Positions 1 to 5,953 of a stretch of 5,953 nt of DNA are shown piece after piece. Below the pieces are notes generated by a model. That model made no database searches. It was not told the origin of the DNA and saw only the letters and a program-made list of their open reading frames with translations. Within the stretch, counting starts at the first letter, position 1, and each line of letters begins with the position of its first letter. The stretch is taken from assembly GCA_028293365.1 (NCBI GenBank), contig JAQGOX010000677.1, positions 1 through 5,953 of the forward strand, in the 5' to 3' direction. The position numbers were made by a program, and so were the translations under genes. The DNA comes from Verrucomicrobiales bacterium. GTDB taxonomy: Bacteria > Verrucomicrobiota > Verrucomicrobiia > Limisphaerales > SXQI01.

Positions 1-452
1 CATCGGATAGGCGTTCGCATCCACCGCGCAACCTCCAGATACCAATCCACGGCGTGGATCCGCGAATCCCCGCGAGGTATCGATTTGTCGTATAGCGTAA
101 AGGCTCCTTCGCGGCGATCTTCGACTCCGATAAATGATTTTCCGCGGGCAAGCCAGCCAATGGCTCCGCTGCGTGCGAGTCCCTGCAGGTCGATGACTAC
201 ATCGAATCGTTCGCGGCGCATCTGACGAACCGTTCGCAACGTGCTGATCCAGTAGCCTCGCCGGGTCCATTTCTTCCGATCAAAAAGGAAGAGCCCATTA
301 AGATCGGGATCTCCTTCCAAAAGAGGAGCGAGCTCGCGCGCTATCCACCAGTGAGCCTGCAAATCAGGCTGATTCAATTTCAACATCCGCAAAACCGGCA
401 ACGCCTGCACGACATCTCCCAGGGAACTCGGTTTTAAAACCAGGATTTTCAA
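1..452 (-). CDS. Glycosyltransferase family 9 protein (ADP-heptose:LPS heptosyltransferase-like), 3' end outside the window
   Basis: I translated this from the reverse complement: about 150 codons are visible and the rest lies beyond position 1. The N-terminus reads MKILVLKPSSLGDVVQALP, the classic opening of WaaC/WaaF-type heptosyltransferases. Asp13 of the SSLGD motif aligns with the proposed catalytic Asp of E. coli WaaC. Residues 84-96 (DVVIDLQGLARSG) and 107-121 (FIGVEDRREGAFTLY) match the next conserved blocks of the N-terminal Rossmann domain. The C-terminal donor-binding domain is not in view. The family moves ADP-heptose or related sugars onto LPS core at the cytoplasmic face of the inner membrane; the exact sugar here cannot be told. 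The start is TTG at 452-450. It is the only plausible one, because the frame upstream has no ATG or GTG before the ispD stop at 500-498 and the next in-frame ATG (residue 23) would remove the SSLGD motif. No Shine-Dalgarno precedes it. It lies 45 nt behind ispD and is probably cotranscribed. Confidence 0.9.
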   Translation of the reverse strand, partial: MKILVLKPSSLGDVVQALPVLRMLKLNQPDLQAHWWIARELAPLLEGDPDLNGLFLFDRKKWTRRGYWISTLRTVRQMRRERFDVVIDLQGLARSGAIGWLARGKSFIGVEDRREGAFTLYDKSIPRGDSRIHAVDWYLEVARWMRTPIR

Positions 453-497
453 CTTTGGAGAGGGAGGTGAGTGATATTGCTGCCGTTTCGGAAAACG
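453..497. other. Intergenic gap between ispD and the glycosyltransferase gene
   Basis: At 45 nt this is the longest non-coding stretch in the window. On the transcribed (minus) strand it begins right after the ispD stop with a small possible hairpin at 497-484 (CGTTT, loop TCCG, AAACG). It has only five base pairs and no U-tract, so it is not a credible terminator. Further on, 470-463 reads TCACCTCC, which is the anti-Shine-Dalgarno sequence rather than a ribosome-binding site. I see no -10/-35 promoter pair. Confidence 0.6.
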
Positions 498-1190
498 TTA
501 CGCCGATGGCCGGGCTGATCGGATCAGGAGCTCGATATACGGCAGATCGGCGGGGGAGGTGGCTTTTGGATTGGGGAAGGGGCTCTCGACCAGTTGCACT
601 GACTGTCCAATCAATTCGCAGGCACTGGTGTCGTCAGTTACCGGTATGCCTTGTTGAATCACTTTGCTCAAAGCGGCGCGGATTACTTCGGCGCGGAATA
701 CTTGAGGGGTTTGCACGGCCCAAAGCTTCGCGCGGTCGATGTTACGGGCTATTTTTCCCGCGCCGTCTGATTCTTTGATGGTGTCGGTAATTTTTTGAGC
801 GGCTACGGCGGCACCGGTCGATCGCGCCGCCTCGATCGTGGCGGCAATGAGTGCTTCGGAGGAACAGGGACGCGCTCCATCCTGAATAGCGATAATTTTC
901 GTCCCGTCGGGCACTGCCTGGATGCCGTTCCAGACCGAGTCCTGCCGCTCCCTGCCTCCATGCACAATGGTGAGCCGCTTTTTAAAACCATATTGTGATA
1001 CCATCTCAGTAAAAGCGGGCCCCATTCCTTCGCGCACCACCATGACGATACTGTGAATCATCGGCGCACGATCAAATACACCCCAGGTATGTGCTACAAG
1101 AGGGCGTCCGGCGACTTCCAGAAAAAGCTTATCAATTCCTGGCCCCATGCGGGTTCCGAGCCCGGCCGCGACAATAACGGCACAGTTCAA
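498..1190 (-). CDS. ispD: 2-C-methyl-D-erythritol 4-phosphate cytidylyltransferase (IspD)
   Basis: IspD joins CTP and 2-C-methyl-D-erythritol 4-phosphate to make CDP-methylerythritol plus pyrophosphate, the third step of the cytosolic MEP route to isopentenyl diphosphate. At 230 residues it is full length for the family. The nucleotide-binding loop AAGLGTRMG (residues 8-16) carries Arg14, and Lys21 follows. Residues 78-86 (GGRERQDSV) form the next conserved block. Asp104 and Arg107 lie in DGARP, where most homologues have DAARP. TDTIK (135-139), DR (152-153), QTPQ (160-163), TDD (185-187) and Lys209 in NPKATSPADL complete the active-site signature. No key residue is missing. The start is TTG at 1190-1188, overlapping the recJ stop as TTGA. 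A strong GGAGG seven bases upstream supports it, and the MNCAVIVAAGLG start matches the family. The overlap suggests coupled translation with recJ. The C-terminal tail RSARPSA is unremarkable. Confidence 0.97.
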   Translation of the reverse strand: MNCAVIVAAGLGTRMGPGIDKLFLEVAGRPLVAHTWGVFDRAPMIHSIVMVVREGMGPAFTEMVSQYGFKKRLTIVHGGRERQDSVWNGIQAVPDGTKIIAIQDGARPCSSEALIAATIEAARSTGAAVAAQKITDTIKESDGAGKIARNIDRAKLWAVQTPQVFRAEVIRAALSKVIQQGIPVTDDTSACELIGQSVQLVESPFPNPKATSPADLPYIELLIRSARPSA

Positions 1191-2953
1191 GCCAGAGCCT
1201 CCGTTTCGAATCGTGGTGAAATATTTAAAGAGCGATCAAGGCTATCGCGCCAGTCGAGTAGTTTAAGTTGCAAGGTTTGTTTGCCGTTGAAGGTGTTGAT
1301 TTGCGGTATGAAAGCAAGATCGAATGGTCCCTTCGGCGCCGGTTTTTGATGAGAACTGAACCAGAGGACTTCGCGAGTGCTTTTTCCGTCGGTCACATTA
1401 AATTTAGCATGTTGTGCTTCTTTTCCGAGTCGATGGATGGGGCCGTGCACTTGCAGATTAGTCACGGCAAATTGGACAGGTGGATTTCCCTGTCCCATTG
1501 GCTCAAGGCGATCGATTTGTTTGATAAGATCGATTGTCACGTCAGCCAGCTTGATTTCCGCCTCCAGGCGGAGCGGTGGAAAAAAGGCCTCTGGATTGAG
1601 CTGCTGCCGGGCCAGGTCGTTGAGGCGGGTGCGAAATTCCTTTATTCGGTCGGGCAAAATCGAGAGACCAGCCGCCATTGCATGACCGCCATGTTTGATG
1701 AGTAAATCGTCGCATTGACGGAGCGCGCCTGCGAGATCGAAGCCTTCAATACTCCGTCCGGATCCTTTGAAGTGTACTCCATCGCCTCCCATGATGATGG
1801 TCGGTCGATTAAATTCGCGCAGGACCCGGGAGGCAACTATGCCGATTACCCCGATATGCCAGCGAGATTCTCCTGCCACGATTGCAAAATCCCTGGCCGG
1901 ATCGAAATTCAAACGCAAAGCCGCCAGCGCCTGATTCGCAATGGTTTGTTCCAGGCCTCGACGCTGCAGGTTTTGCGCGTCTAGAGCCTGAGCCAGTGGA
2001 ATGGCCAAATCAAAGGTCGGTGCGAGCAACAAGTCCAGCGCTTGTATGGCGCTTTCGAGTCGGCCGGCCGCATTGAGACGCGGAGCAAGTTGATAGCCAA
2101 CTTCGTAAACGCCGACCGTGGATTTTATTTGGGCGACTTCTTTTAGCGCCCTGATTCCCGGTCGCCGTGCCTCGGTGAGACGGGGAAGTCCGGCAGTCAC
2201 CAGAATTCGATTTTCGCCCGTTAGTGGAACCAAATCCGCGATAGTACCGAGCGCAACCAAATCCAATGTATCGCGAAGATCATAGCTATGCGCGACTTCC
2301 CAACCCAAAGCGCGACCCTGTTTGAGTATACCGTGAGCGAGTTTGAAAGCCAGCCCCACCGAACAGAGCTCGCGAAACCCGCAACCTGCTTCTGCACCTG
2401 CTTGAGGGTTGACCAGCGCGCACGCCGTCGTAACCGGAGTAGAAAGTTGGTGGTGATCAATCACGATCAAATCGACTCCGCGACCCTGAAGGAGAGCTGC
2501 GGCCGGAAGCGAGTTTGTTCCGCAGTCCACAGCCAGCAGGAGTTTGGGTTTCAATTTGGCCACGCAATTTTCCGTCGCTTCGACTGAAAGCCCGTATCCT
2601 TCATCTATTCGATGAGGCAAATAGTACTGAACCCTCCAGCCTAATGCGTTTAGAACTTCGTAGAGCAAGGCCGTGGACGTGACACCGTCGACATCGTAGT
2701 CGCCGAAAATGACAACCTGCTCAGACTTTTCGTGGGCTTGGAAGAGGCGTTTCACGGCGGCCTCCAATTGAGGTAACAATTCAGGATTTGCCAGGTCCTT
2801 TAGCCGCGGATTGAGAAAGGTGCTGCATTGGGGGATTTTCCCGAATCCCCGATTACACAGGGTCTGCGCCACGAGTAGTGGGATCGCCATTTCGCGGGAC
2901 AGTTGACCTGCCAATTGAGGGTCCCTAGGAGCAACTTGCCAGCGATACTTCAT
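1187..2953 (-). CDS. recJ: Single-stranded-DNA-specific 5'-3' exonuclease RecJ
   Basis: RecJ degrades single-stranded DNA 5' to 3' in the cytoplasm, feeding RecFOR recombination, mismatch repair and base excision repair; it needs Mn2+ or Mg2+. At 588 residues it is a complete family member (E. coli RecJ is about 577). The DHH domain shows motif I DYDVDGVTS (85-93), DCG (143-145), the name-giving DHH (166-168) and the block ALGTIADLVPL (234-244) with Asp240. PRLNAAGR (291-298) follows. The DHHA1 domain carries WHIGVIGIVASR (365-376), GSGRS (397-401) and HGGHAMAAG (421-429). LEPMGQGNPPVQF (483-495) leads into the C-terminal OB-fold-type region. All metal ligands I can recognise are present. The ATG at 2953-2951 follows the exoD stop TAG without a gap and in the same frame. 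No Shine-Dalgarno lies at normal distance (an AGGAG is 26 nt upstream), so termination-reinitiation from exoD is likely. Its 3' end overlaps ispD by 4 nt. Confidence 0.98.
   Translation of the reverse strand: MKYRWQVAPRDPQLAGQLSREMAIPLLVAQTLCNRGFGKIPQCSTFLNPRLKDLANPELLPQLEAAVKRLFQAHEKSEQVVIFGDYDVDGVTSTALLYEVLNALGWRVQYYLPHRIDEGYGLSVEATENCVAKLKPKLLLAVDCGTNSLPAAALLQGRGVDLIVIDHHQLSTPVTTACALVNPQAGAEAGCGFRELCSVGLAFKLAHGILKQGRALGWEVAHSYDLRDTLDLVALGTIADLVPLTGENRILVTAGLPRLTEARRPGIRALKEVAQIKSTVGVYEVGYQLAPRLNAAGRLESAIQALDLLLAPTFDLAIPLAQALDAQNLQRRGLEQTIANQALAALRLNFDPARDFAIVAGESRWHIGVIGIVASRVLREFNRPTIIMGGDGVHFKGSGRSIEGFDLAGALRQCDDLLIKHGGHAMAAGLSILPDRIKEFRTRLNDLARQQLNPEAFFPPLRLEAEIKLADVTIDLIKQIDRLEPMGQGNPPVQFAVTNLQVHGPIHRLGKEAQHAKFNVTDGKSTREVLWFSSHQKPAPKGPFDLAFIPQINTFNGKQTLQLKLLDWRDSLDRSLNISPRFETEALA
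1198..1202 (-). promoter_or_regulatory. Ribosome-binding site of ispD (GGAGG)
   Basis: The transcribed strand reads GGAGG inside the last codons of recJ, seven bases before the TTG at 1190. It decides the TTG start of ispD and is the only well-placed strong Shine-Dalgarno at any of the gene starts in this window. Confidence 0.75.
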
Positions 2954-3589
2954 CTACGATGATAACCATCGAAAAAACGCTCCTAAAATTCGAGTAAAAA
3001 AGTGGATCATGAGGCCGGTAGTGGAAGCGAGGTAAATAGTGGTGATAAGTGAAGAGATGTATCCCGCCCAAATGAGGACCCCGTCTTCTTCCATCATGCT
3101 CAAGGCCAGGAGAACGATGGACACCGCCGGAAGGGAATTGGAAAACGGCACAACCGGTGGAAATGGAAGCATTAACAGGAACCCCATAAAAGCGACCAGA
3201 AGGGCATTGCCAAATTGCGCGGCAGACCAGGTGAGCCAATCGGTTCCTCTCGGACGGACGAATTTTTCCATCCAGCGCAGGATGCGTATGCTATTGCGGA
3301 GAACAAGTTCCATTTGCGGTTTTGGCAGAACGCGATCGCCGAGAAACGGGGGTAAAACGGCCCGTCGCTTCAGTGCCAGGCGAATGGCCAGGAGCAAAAT
3401 TACGAAGCCAAGGACATTGCTTAGTCCTGGCATTGGAATTGGATTCGCAAAGGGAAGACTCAGTAGAATAAAAACCAGGTAGAGTCCTCGTTTTTCGGTG
3501 CGCTCGATCAGCCCATTTAGAGTCAAATGCTCCGTTTCGTGTCTTTCGATCACGATTGCAAGACTCTGAGACAAGGGAGGATGCAGCAT
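2954..3589 (-). CDS. exoD: ExoD-family integral membrane protein (exopolysaccharide synthesis ExoD-like)
   Basis: This 211-residue protein matches the ExoD family in length and pattern. An amphipathic N-terminus (about 1-35, including LNGLIERTEKRG) is followed by a hydrophobic stretch at 36-46 and the signature LPFANPIPMPGLSNVLG (45-61). A hydrophobic segment (61-74), a basic loop with RPRG (112-115), and hydrophobic segments at about 128-141, 153-166, 170-187 and 188-206 come next. The second half contains a related LPFPPVVPFSNSLPAVSI (141-158), so proline-rich blocks recur in both halves. ExoD was named from Rhizobium mutants affected in exopolysaccharide and nodule invasion. Its biochemical role is not settled, and I infer only an inner-membrane location. 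The ATG at 3589 is 15 nt after terC and has no clear Shine-Dalgarno. The stop TAG directly abuts the recJ ATG. There is no sugar-polymer gene cluster beside it, so a direct exopolysaccharide role is not supported by context. Confidence 0.87.
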   Translation of the reverse strand: MLHPPLSQSLAIVIERHETEHLTLNGLIERTEKRGLYLVFILLSLPFANPIPMPGLSNVLGFVILLLAIRLALKRRAVLPPFLGDRVLPKPQMELVLRNSIRILRWMEKFVRPRGTDWLTWSAAQFGNALLVAFMGFLLMLPFPPVVPFSNSLPAVSIVLLALSMMEEDGVLIWAGYISSLITTIYLASTTGLMIHFFTRILGAFFRWLSS

Positions 3590-3601
3590 TCCACGATGAG
3601 C

Positions 3602-3607
3602 TTACTA
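3602..3607 (-). other. Tandem in-frame stop codons TAG-TAA ending terC
   Basis: The terC frame ends with TAG at 3607-3605, and the very next codon is TAA at 3604-3602. This gives a back-up stop just 12 nt before the exoD ATG. The terC and exoD starts share this frame, so the second stop also blocks readthrough from terC into exoD. Confidence 0.85.
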
Positions 3608-4567
3608 CGATTTGCCGTTTCTCCCATGGCCATGGTATTTGCCCGCAAAAATGGAGGCACCGATCGAGATCAGCAACACAAGTCCGACGGCGGCGAGGGA
3701 CTTTGACGTCGGAATGACATACCAGTGCGCAATTAACATTTTCCCACCGATAATACAGAGTACCACTGAAAGTCCGATTTTAAGGAATCGAAAGTATTGA
3801 ATGGCTTCAGCCAGAACGAAATAAAGCGAGCGGAGTCCGAGAATGGCAAAGACATTGGAAGTGAAAACGATGAATGGTTTTTGAGTGACCGCAAAGATAG
3901 CGGGGATGGAATCGACGGCGAACAGCAGGTCGGTTGTTTCAACCATCACCAGCACCAGGGCGAGGGGGGTCAATACCGGACGGTGATTGATTCGGGTAAT
4001 AAAACGGGCGCCATCAAAGGTGGTCGAAATCGGAAAAAAGCGGCGGGTGATTCGAATGAAAAAGTTTTTTTCCGGTTGTACTTCCGAGTCCTCCGAAACG
4101 AGCATTTTTATGCCAGTGAAAATCAGGAAAGCTCCCAAGACGTCGAGCATCCATTGAAAACGAGCAATCAATGCGCTTCCAAGCAGAATCATTGCACCCC
4201 GCATAACCAAAGCACCAATGATTCCCCAAAAAAGAACGCGATGCTGATTTTCTCGAGGAACGCCGAAATAGGTGAAGATCAGAGCGATCACGAAGACGTT
4301 ATCCATCGAAAGCGAGATCTCGATGATATACCCGGTTACGAATTCAACGATCTCTTCTTTGTCCCAATCCGCGACCATGGACGGTGCAATCAGAACCGCA
4401 AATGCAATCGCCGTGGCACACCAAATGGCGGTCCAAAGCAGCGCTTCGCGGAAATTGACGACGCGGGCGCTTCGGTGAAAAACGCCGAGATCGAGGGCAA
4501 TAAGGATTAGAACTGCAACAACAAAACCGCCCCAGTGCCAGGCGGTAATGCCAGTGTCCGCAAGCAT
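3605..4567 (-). CDS. TerC/Alx-family integral membrane protein (probable Mn2+ exporter or metalation factor)
   Basis: This 320-residue polytopic protein closely resembles E. coli Alx, which is about 321 residues, in length and C-terminal half. Family hallmarks are the acidic membrane motif EISLSMDNVFV (83-93, with Glu83, Asp89, Asn90), HRVLFWGIIGALVMRG (109-124), and ETTDLLFAVDSIPAIFAVT (210-228, with Glu210, Asp213, Asp219). FAILGLRSLYF (240-250) and GGKMLIAHWY (274-283) follow. About nine hydrophobic segments are seen, with a basic charged loop at about 157-197. The tail YHGHGRNGKS has two closely spaced histidines. Alx and related TerC proteins are linked to Mn2+ efflux, and Bacillus TerC proteins have been linked to metalating secreted enzymes; the substrate here is inferred. 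The ATG at 4567 is 7 nt after the secDF stop. That leaves no room for the yybP-ykoY Mn riboswitch found before alx in E. coli, so control presumably follows secDF. The name does not imply tellurite resistance, because no other ter genes are present. Confidence 0.94.
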   Translation of the reverse strand: MLADTGITAWHWGGFVVAVLILIALDLGVFHRSARVVNFREALLWTAIWCATAIAFAVLIAPSMVADWDKEEIVEFVTGYIIEISLSMDNVFVIALIFTYFGVPRENQHRVLFWGIIGALVMRGAMILLGSALIARFQWMLDVLGAFLIFTGIKMLVSEDSEVQPEKNFFIRITRRFFPISTTFDGARFITRINHRPVLTPLALVLVMVETTDLLFAVDSIPAIFAVTQKPFIVFTSNVFAILGLRSLYFVLAEAIQYFRFLKIGLSVVLCIIGGKMLIAHWYVIPTSKSLAAVGLVLLISIGASIFAGKYHGHGRNGKS

Positions 4568-4574
4568 CGACTGC

Positions 4575-5953
4575 TCAGACGCGTGCGGCGACGGTATTGT
4601 CCATCACCACCTGGGTGCTGGCTTTGGGCCGCTCGCCTTTATGCCACCAGAGCACCAGCGCGCTGGCGATGTAAATGCTGGAATAGGTTCCAGTGATGAT
4701 GCCGATCAGGAATGTGAAGGCGAAATCGTTGATCGCGCCGCCGCCGAAGATAAACAACGACATTGTGGCGAGGAAAACGGTTCCCGACGTGATAATGGTT
4801 CGGCTCAGCGTCTGATTAAGCGCCTGATTGATCAGGTCGCGGAAGGAGCCCCGCACTCCCATTTTCAAGTCTTCGCGAATACGATCAAAGATGACGATTG
4901 TATCATTGATGGAGAAGCCGATAATCGTGAGAACTCCCGCCACCATGGCTGCATTGAACTCGCGGCCGGAAAGGCAGTAAATCCCGATGGTCATCAGCAC
5001 GTCGTGAATAACGGCGAGAACGGCGCCTACGGCAAATGAGAATTCATATCGGAATGCGACATAGAGCAGGATTCCAAAAAGCGAAAGCAAACTGGCCGTA
5101 AGTGCCGCCTTTTGGATCTCGTCTCCAATGACCGGTCCAACGTTATCGAGAGCGACCCTGCGGAAACCGGCGTTTGGAAAACTTGTCATCAGAGTGCGTT
5201 CAACAACCTGACCGCTGCCGAATGCAGAAGTCACACGAAGAGTCGGAGCCCCACCGCCGATGTCTTTCTGATATTGAATTGAAGGGTCTAAAATTCCCGC
5301 CTTCGTTAAGGCGGCACGCAATTGTTCGCTTTCCACTTTTTGGGTGTAGGACAAACCAAGTTGATCGCCACCCGCAAAATCCACCCCCAGGAGTTTATGT
5401 CCGCGGTGAACCCCGTAGCCCAGCCCGATGACGATCAAGGACCAGGTGATAATAAATGCCGGTTTTGCCACCGCCATAAAATCCAGCCTTGTGGTTCGGA
5501 TCAAATGCAGCATTGGGAGCCCTTTGATCATATTTTTTGCCAGGAGAAAATCAAAGATCAGCCGGGTAACCACAAGTGCGGTGAATAGGCTCGCCGCGAC
5601 ACCGATTGTCAGGGCGACGCCGAATCCTTTGATTGAACCGGTGCCCATGAATATCAAAATGACTGATGAAATCAGCGTCGTTACGTGCGAATCGAAGATG
5701 GTGCCGAACGCGCGCGAATAACCGGCGGAGAGTGCGCCCCGGAGTGATTTGCCTTTGGATAATTCTTCACGAATACGTTCGAAAATCAGGACGTTCGCGT
5801 CGACTGCCATACCGATCGTTAATACGATACCTGCGATACCGGGCAAAGTGAGAGTTGTCCCGAACGAGCACATCACACCGAGCAAAATGATAATATTGCT
5901 GATAAGCGCAACGTTGGCGACCATCCCGGCCAGCAAATAATAAACCGCCATGA
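4575..5953 (-). CDS. secDF: Protein translocase SecDF fusion, C-terminal part of SecD plus complete SecF, 5' end outside the window
   Basis: The frame is open to the right edge and 458 full codons are visible. The ATG at 5951 is probably an internal Met, because homologues have the large periplasmic P1 domain and the first membrane segment before this point. Residues 1-135 are the SecD membrane part, with the signature TLPGIAGIVLTIGMAVDAN (35-53) followed by FERIREEL (57-64). A roughly 28-residue linker leads without a stop into SecF. That half shows LDFMA (156-160), membrane segment 163-182, GVDFAGGD (189-196), a periplasmic domain to about 283 with VGPVIGDEI (271-279), and five further membrane segments. 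These include IIGFSINDTIVIFDRIREDL (343-362). SecDF uses the proton gradient to pull proteins out of SecYEG and helps membrane-protein insertion. The cytosolic tail (438-458) is short and polar. The gene leads the visible string, and terC follows after 7 nt. Confidence 0.97.
   Translation of the reverse strand, partial: MAVYYLLAGMVANVALISNIIILLGVMCSFGTTLTLPGIAGIVLTIGMAVDANVLIFERIREELSKGKSLRGALSAGYSRAFGTIFDSHVTTLISSVILIFMGTGSIKGFGVALTIGVAASLFTALVVTRLIFDFLLAKNMIKGLPMLHLIRTTRLDFMAVAKPAFIITWSLIVIGLGYGVHRGHKLLGVDFAGGDQLGLSYTQKVESEQLRAALTKAGILDPSIQYQKDIGGGAPTLRVTSAFGSGQVVERTLMTSFPNAGFRRVALDNVGPVIGDEIQKAALTASLLSLFGILLYVAFRYEFSFAVGAVLAVIHDVLMTIGIYCLSGREFNAAMVAGVLTIIGFSINDTIVIFDRIREDLKMGVRGSFRDLINQALNQTLSRTIITSGTVFLATMSLFIFGGGAINDFAFTFLIGIITGTYSSIYIASALVLWWHKGERPKASTQVVMDNTVAARV

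Noticed and set aside
484..497. Small hairpin just after the ispD stop, as a terminator
   Set aside because: Only five base pairs, mostly A-T, with no following U-run on the transcribed strand.
455..778. Plus-strand open frame preceded or entered by GGAGGTGA (463-470), opposite ispD
   Set aside because: The ribosome-site-like bases are inside or just after its start, not placed to serve it. The frame lies antisense to ispD and its product is Arg/Gly/Leu-rich shadow sequence.
1268..1705. Plus-strand open frame of 145 codons opposite the recJ 3' part
   Set aside because: The recJ frame carries all conserved motifs, and the opposite frame has no recognisable domain and no ribosome-binding site that I see.
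3624..3635. Perfect 12-base palindrome CCATGGCCATGG
   Set aside because: It is fully explained by the codons for the HGHG tail of the TerC protein and is not in a regulatory position.
4060..4075. A/T-rich run within terC that resembles a terminator tract
   Set aside because: It lies inside the coding frame (codes for KNFF), with no stable GC stem next to it.
3797..4510. Plus-strand open frame of 237 codons opposite terC
   Set aside because: It is antisense to a gene with clear TerC motifs. Its translation is polar, low in hydrophobic cores and like no family I know, and it is explained by the codon pattern of the real gene.
4568..4574. Search for a yybP-ykoY manganese riboswitch before the TerC gene
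   Set aside because: The gap is 7 nt and the preceding sequence codes for the SecF tail, so there is no space for the aptamer as a free leader.
1..5953. Mobile elements, tRNA or rRNA genes, CRISPR repeats, toxin-antitoxin or defence genes
   Set aside because: I looked on both strands. The window is filled by six housekeeping or membrane genes with no repeats, no transposase or integrase motifs and no gap above 45 nt.

Overview
The window is ordinary, densely coding bacterial chromosome. All six genes lie on the minus strand, so transcription runs from high to low coordinates. In that order they are: the 3' part of a fused secDF (cut by the right edge), a TerC/Alx-family membrane protein, an ExoD-family membrane protein, recJ, ispD, and the 5' part of a family-9 (heptosyltransferase-type) glycosyltransferase (cut by the left edge). 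Coding sequence fills about 99% of the window, and no gap exceeds 45 bases.

The junctions are tight. secDF to terC is 7 nt and terC to exoD is 15 nt. The exoD stop TAG abuts the recJ ATG with no gap. recJ and ispD overlap by 4 nt (TTGA), and ispD to the glycosyltransferase is 45 nt. I see no convincing terminator or internal promoter in any gap. One polycistronic transcript starting upstream of the right edge is therefore the simplest reading, with translational coupling at the exoD/recJ and recJ/ispD joints.

The genes cover protein export and membrane insertion (SecDF), probable metal (Mn) efflux or metalation at the membrane (TerC/Alx), an inner-membrane protein linked to exopolysaccharide (ExoD), DNA repair (RecJ), MEP-pathway isoprenoid synthesis (IspD) and probably LPS core or cell-surface glycan assembly (GT9). 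An LPS-type heptosyltransferase fold together with IspD points to a Gram-negative bacterium using the MEP pathway. The fused SecDF, a SecF signature reading GGD instead of the usual GGT, moderate base composition (about half G+C by eye), sparse Shine-Dalgarno sequences and TTG starts fit the PVC group, and I lean to Verrucomicrobiota. From memory, Chlamydia also has recJ beside a fused secDF. This placement is an inference and needs a phylogeny.

I found no RNA gene, mobile element, CRISPR array, integration site or phage-like feature, and no evidence of an undescribed multi-gene system. The points most worth a second look are the TerC gene directly behind secDF, the exoD and recJ frames separated by a single amber codon, and an anti-Shine-Dalgarno-like motif in the leader of the glycosyltransferase gene.
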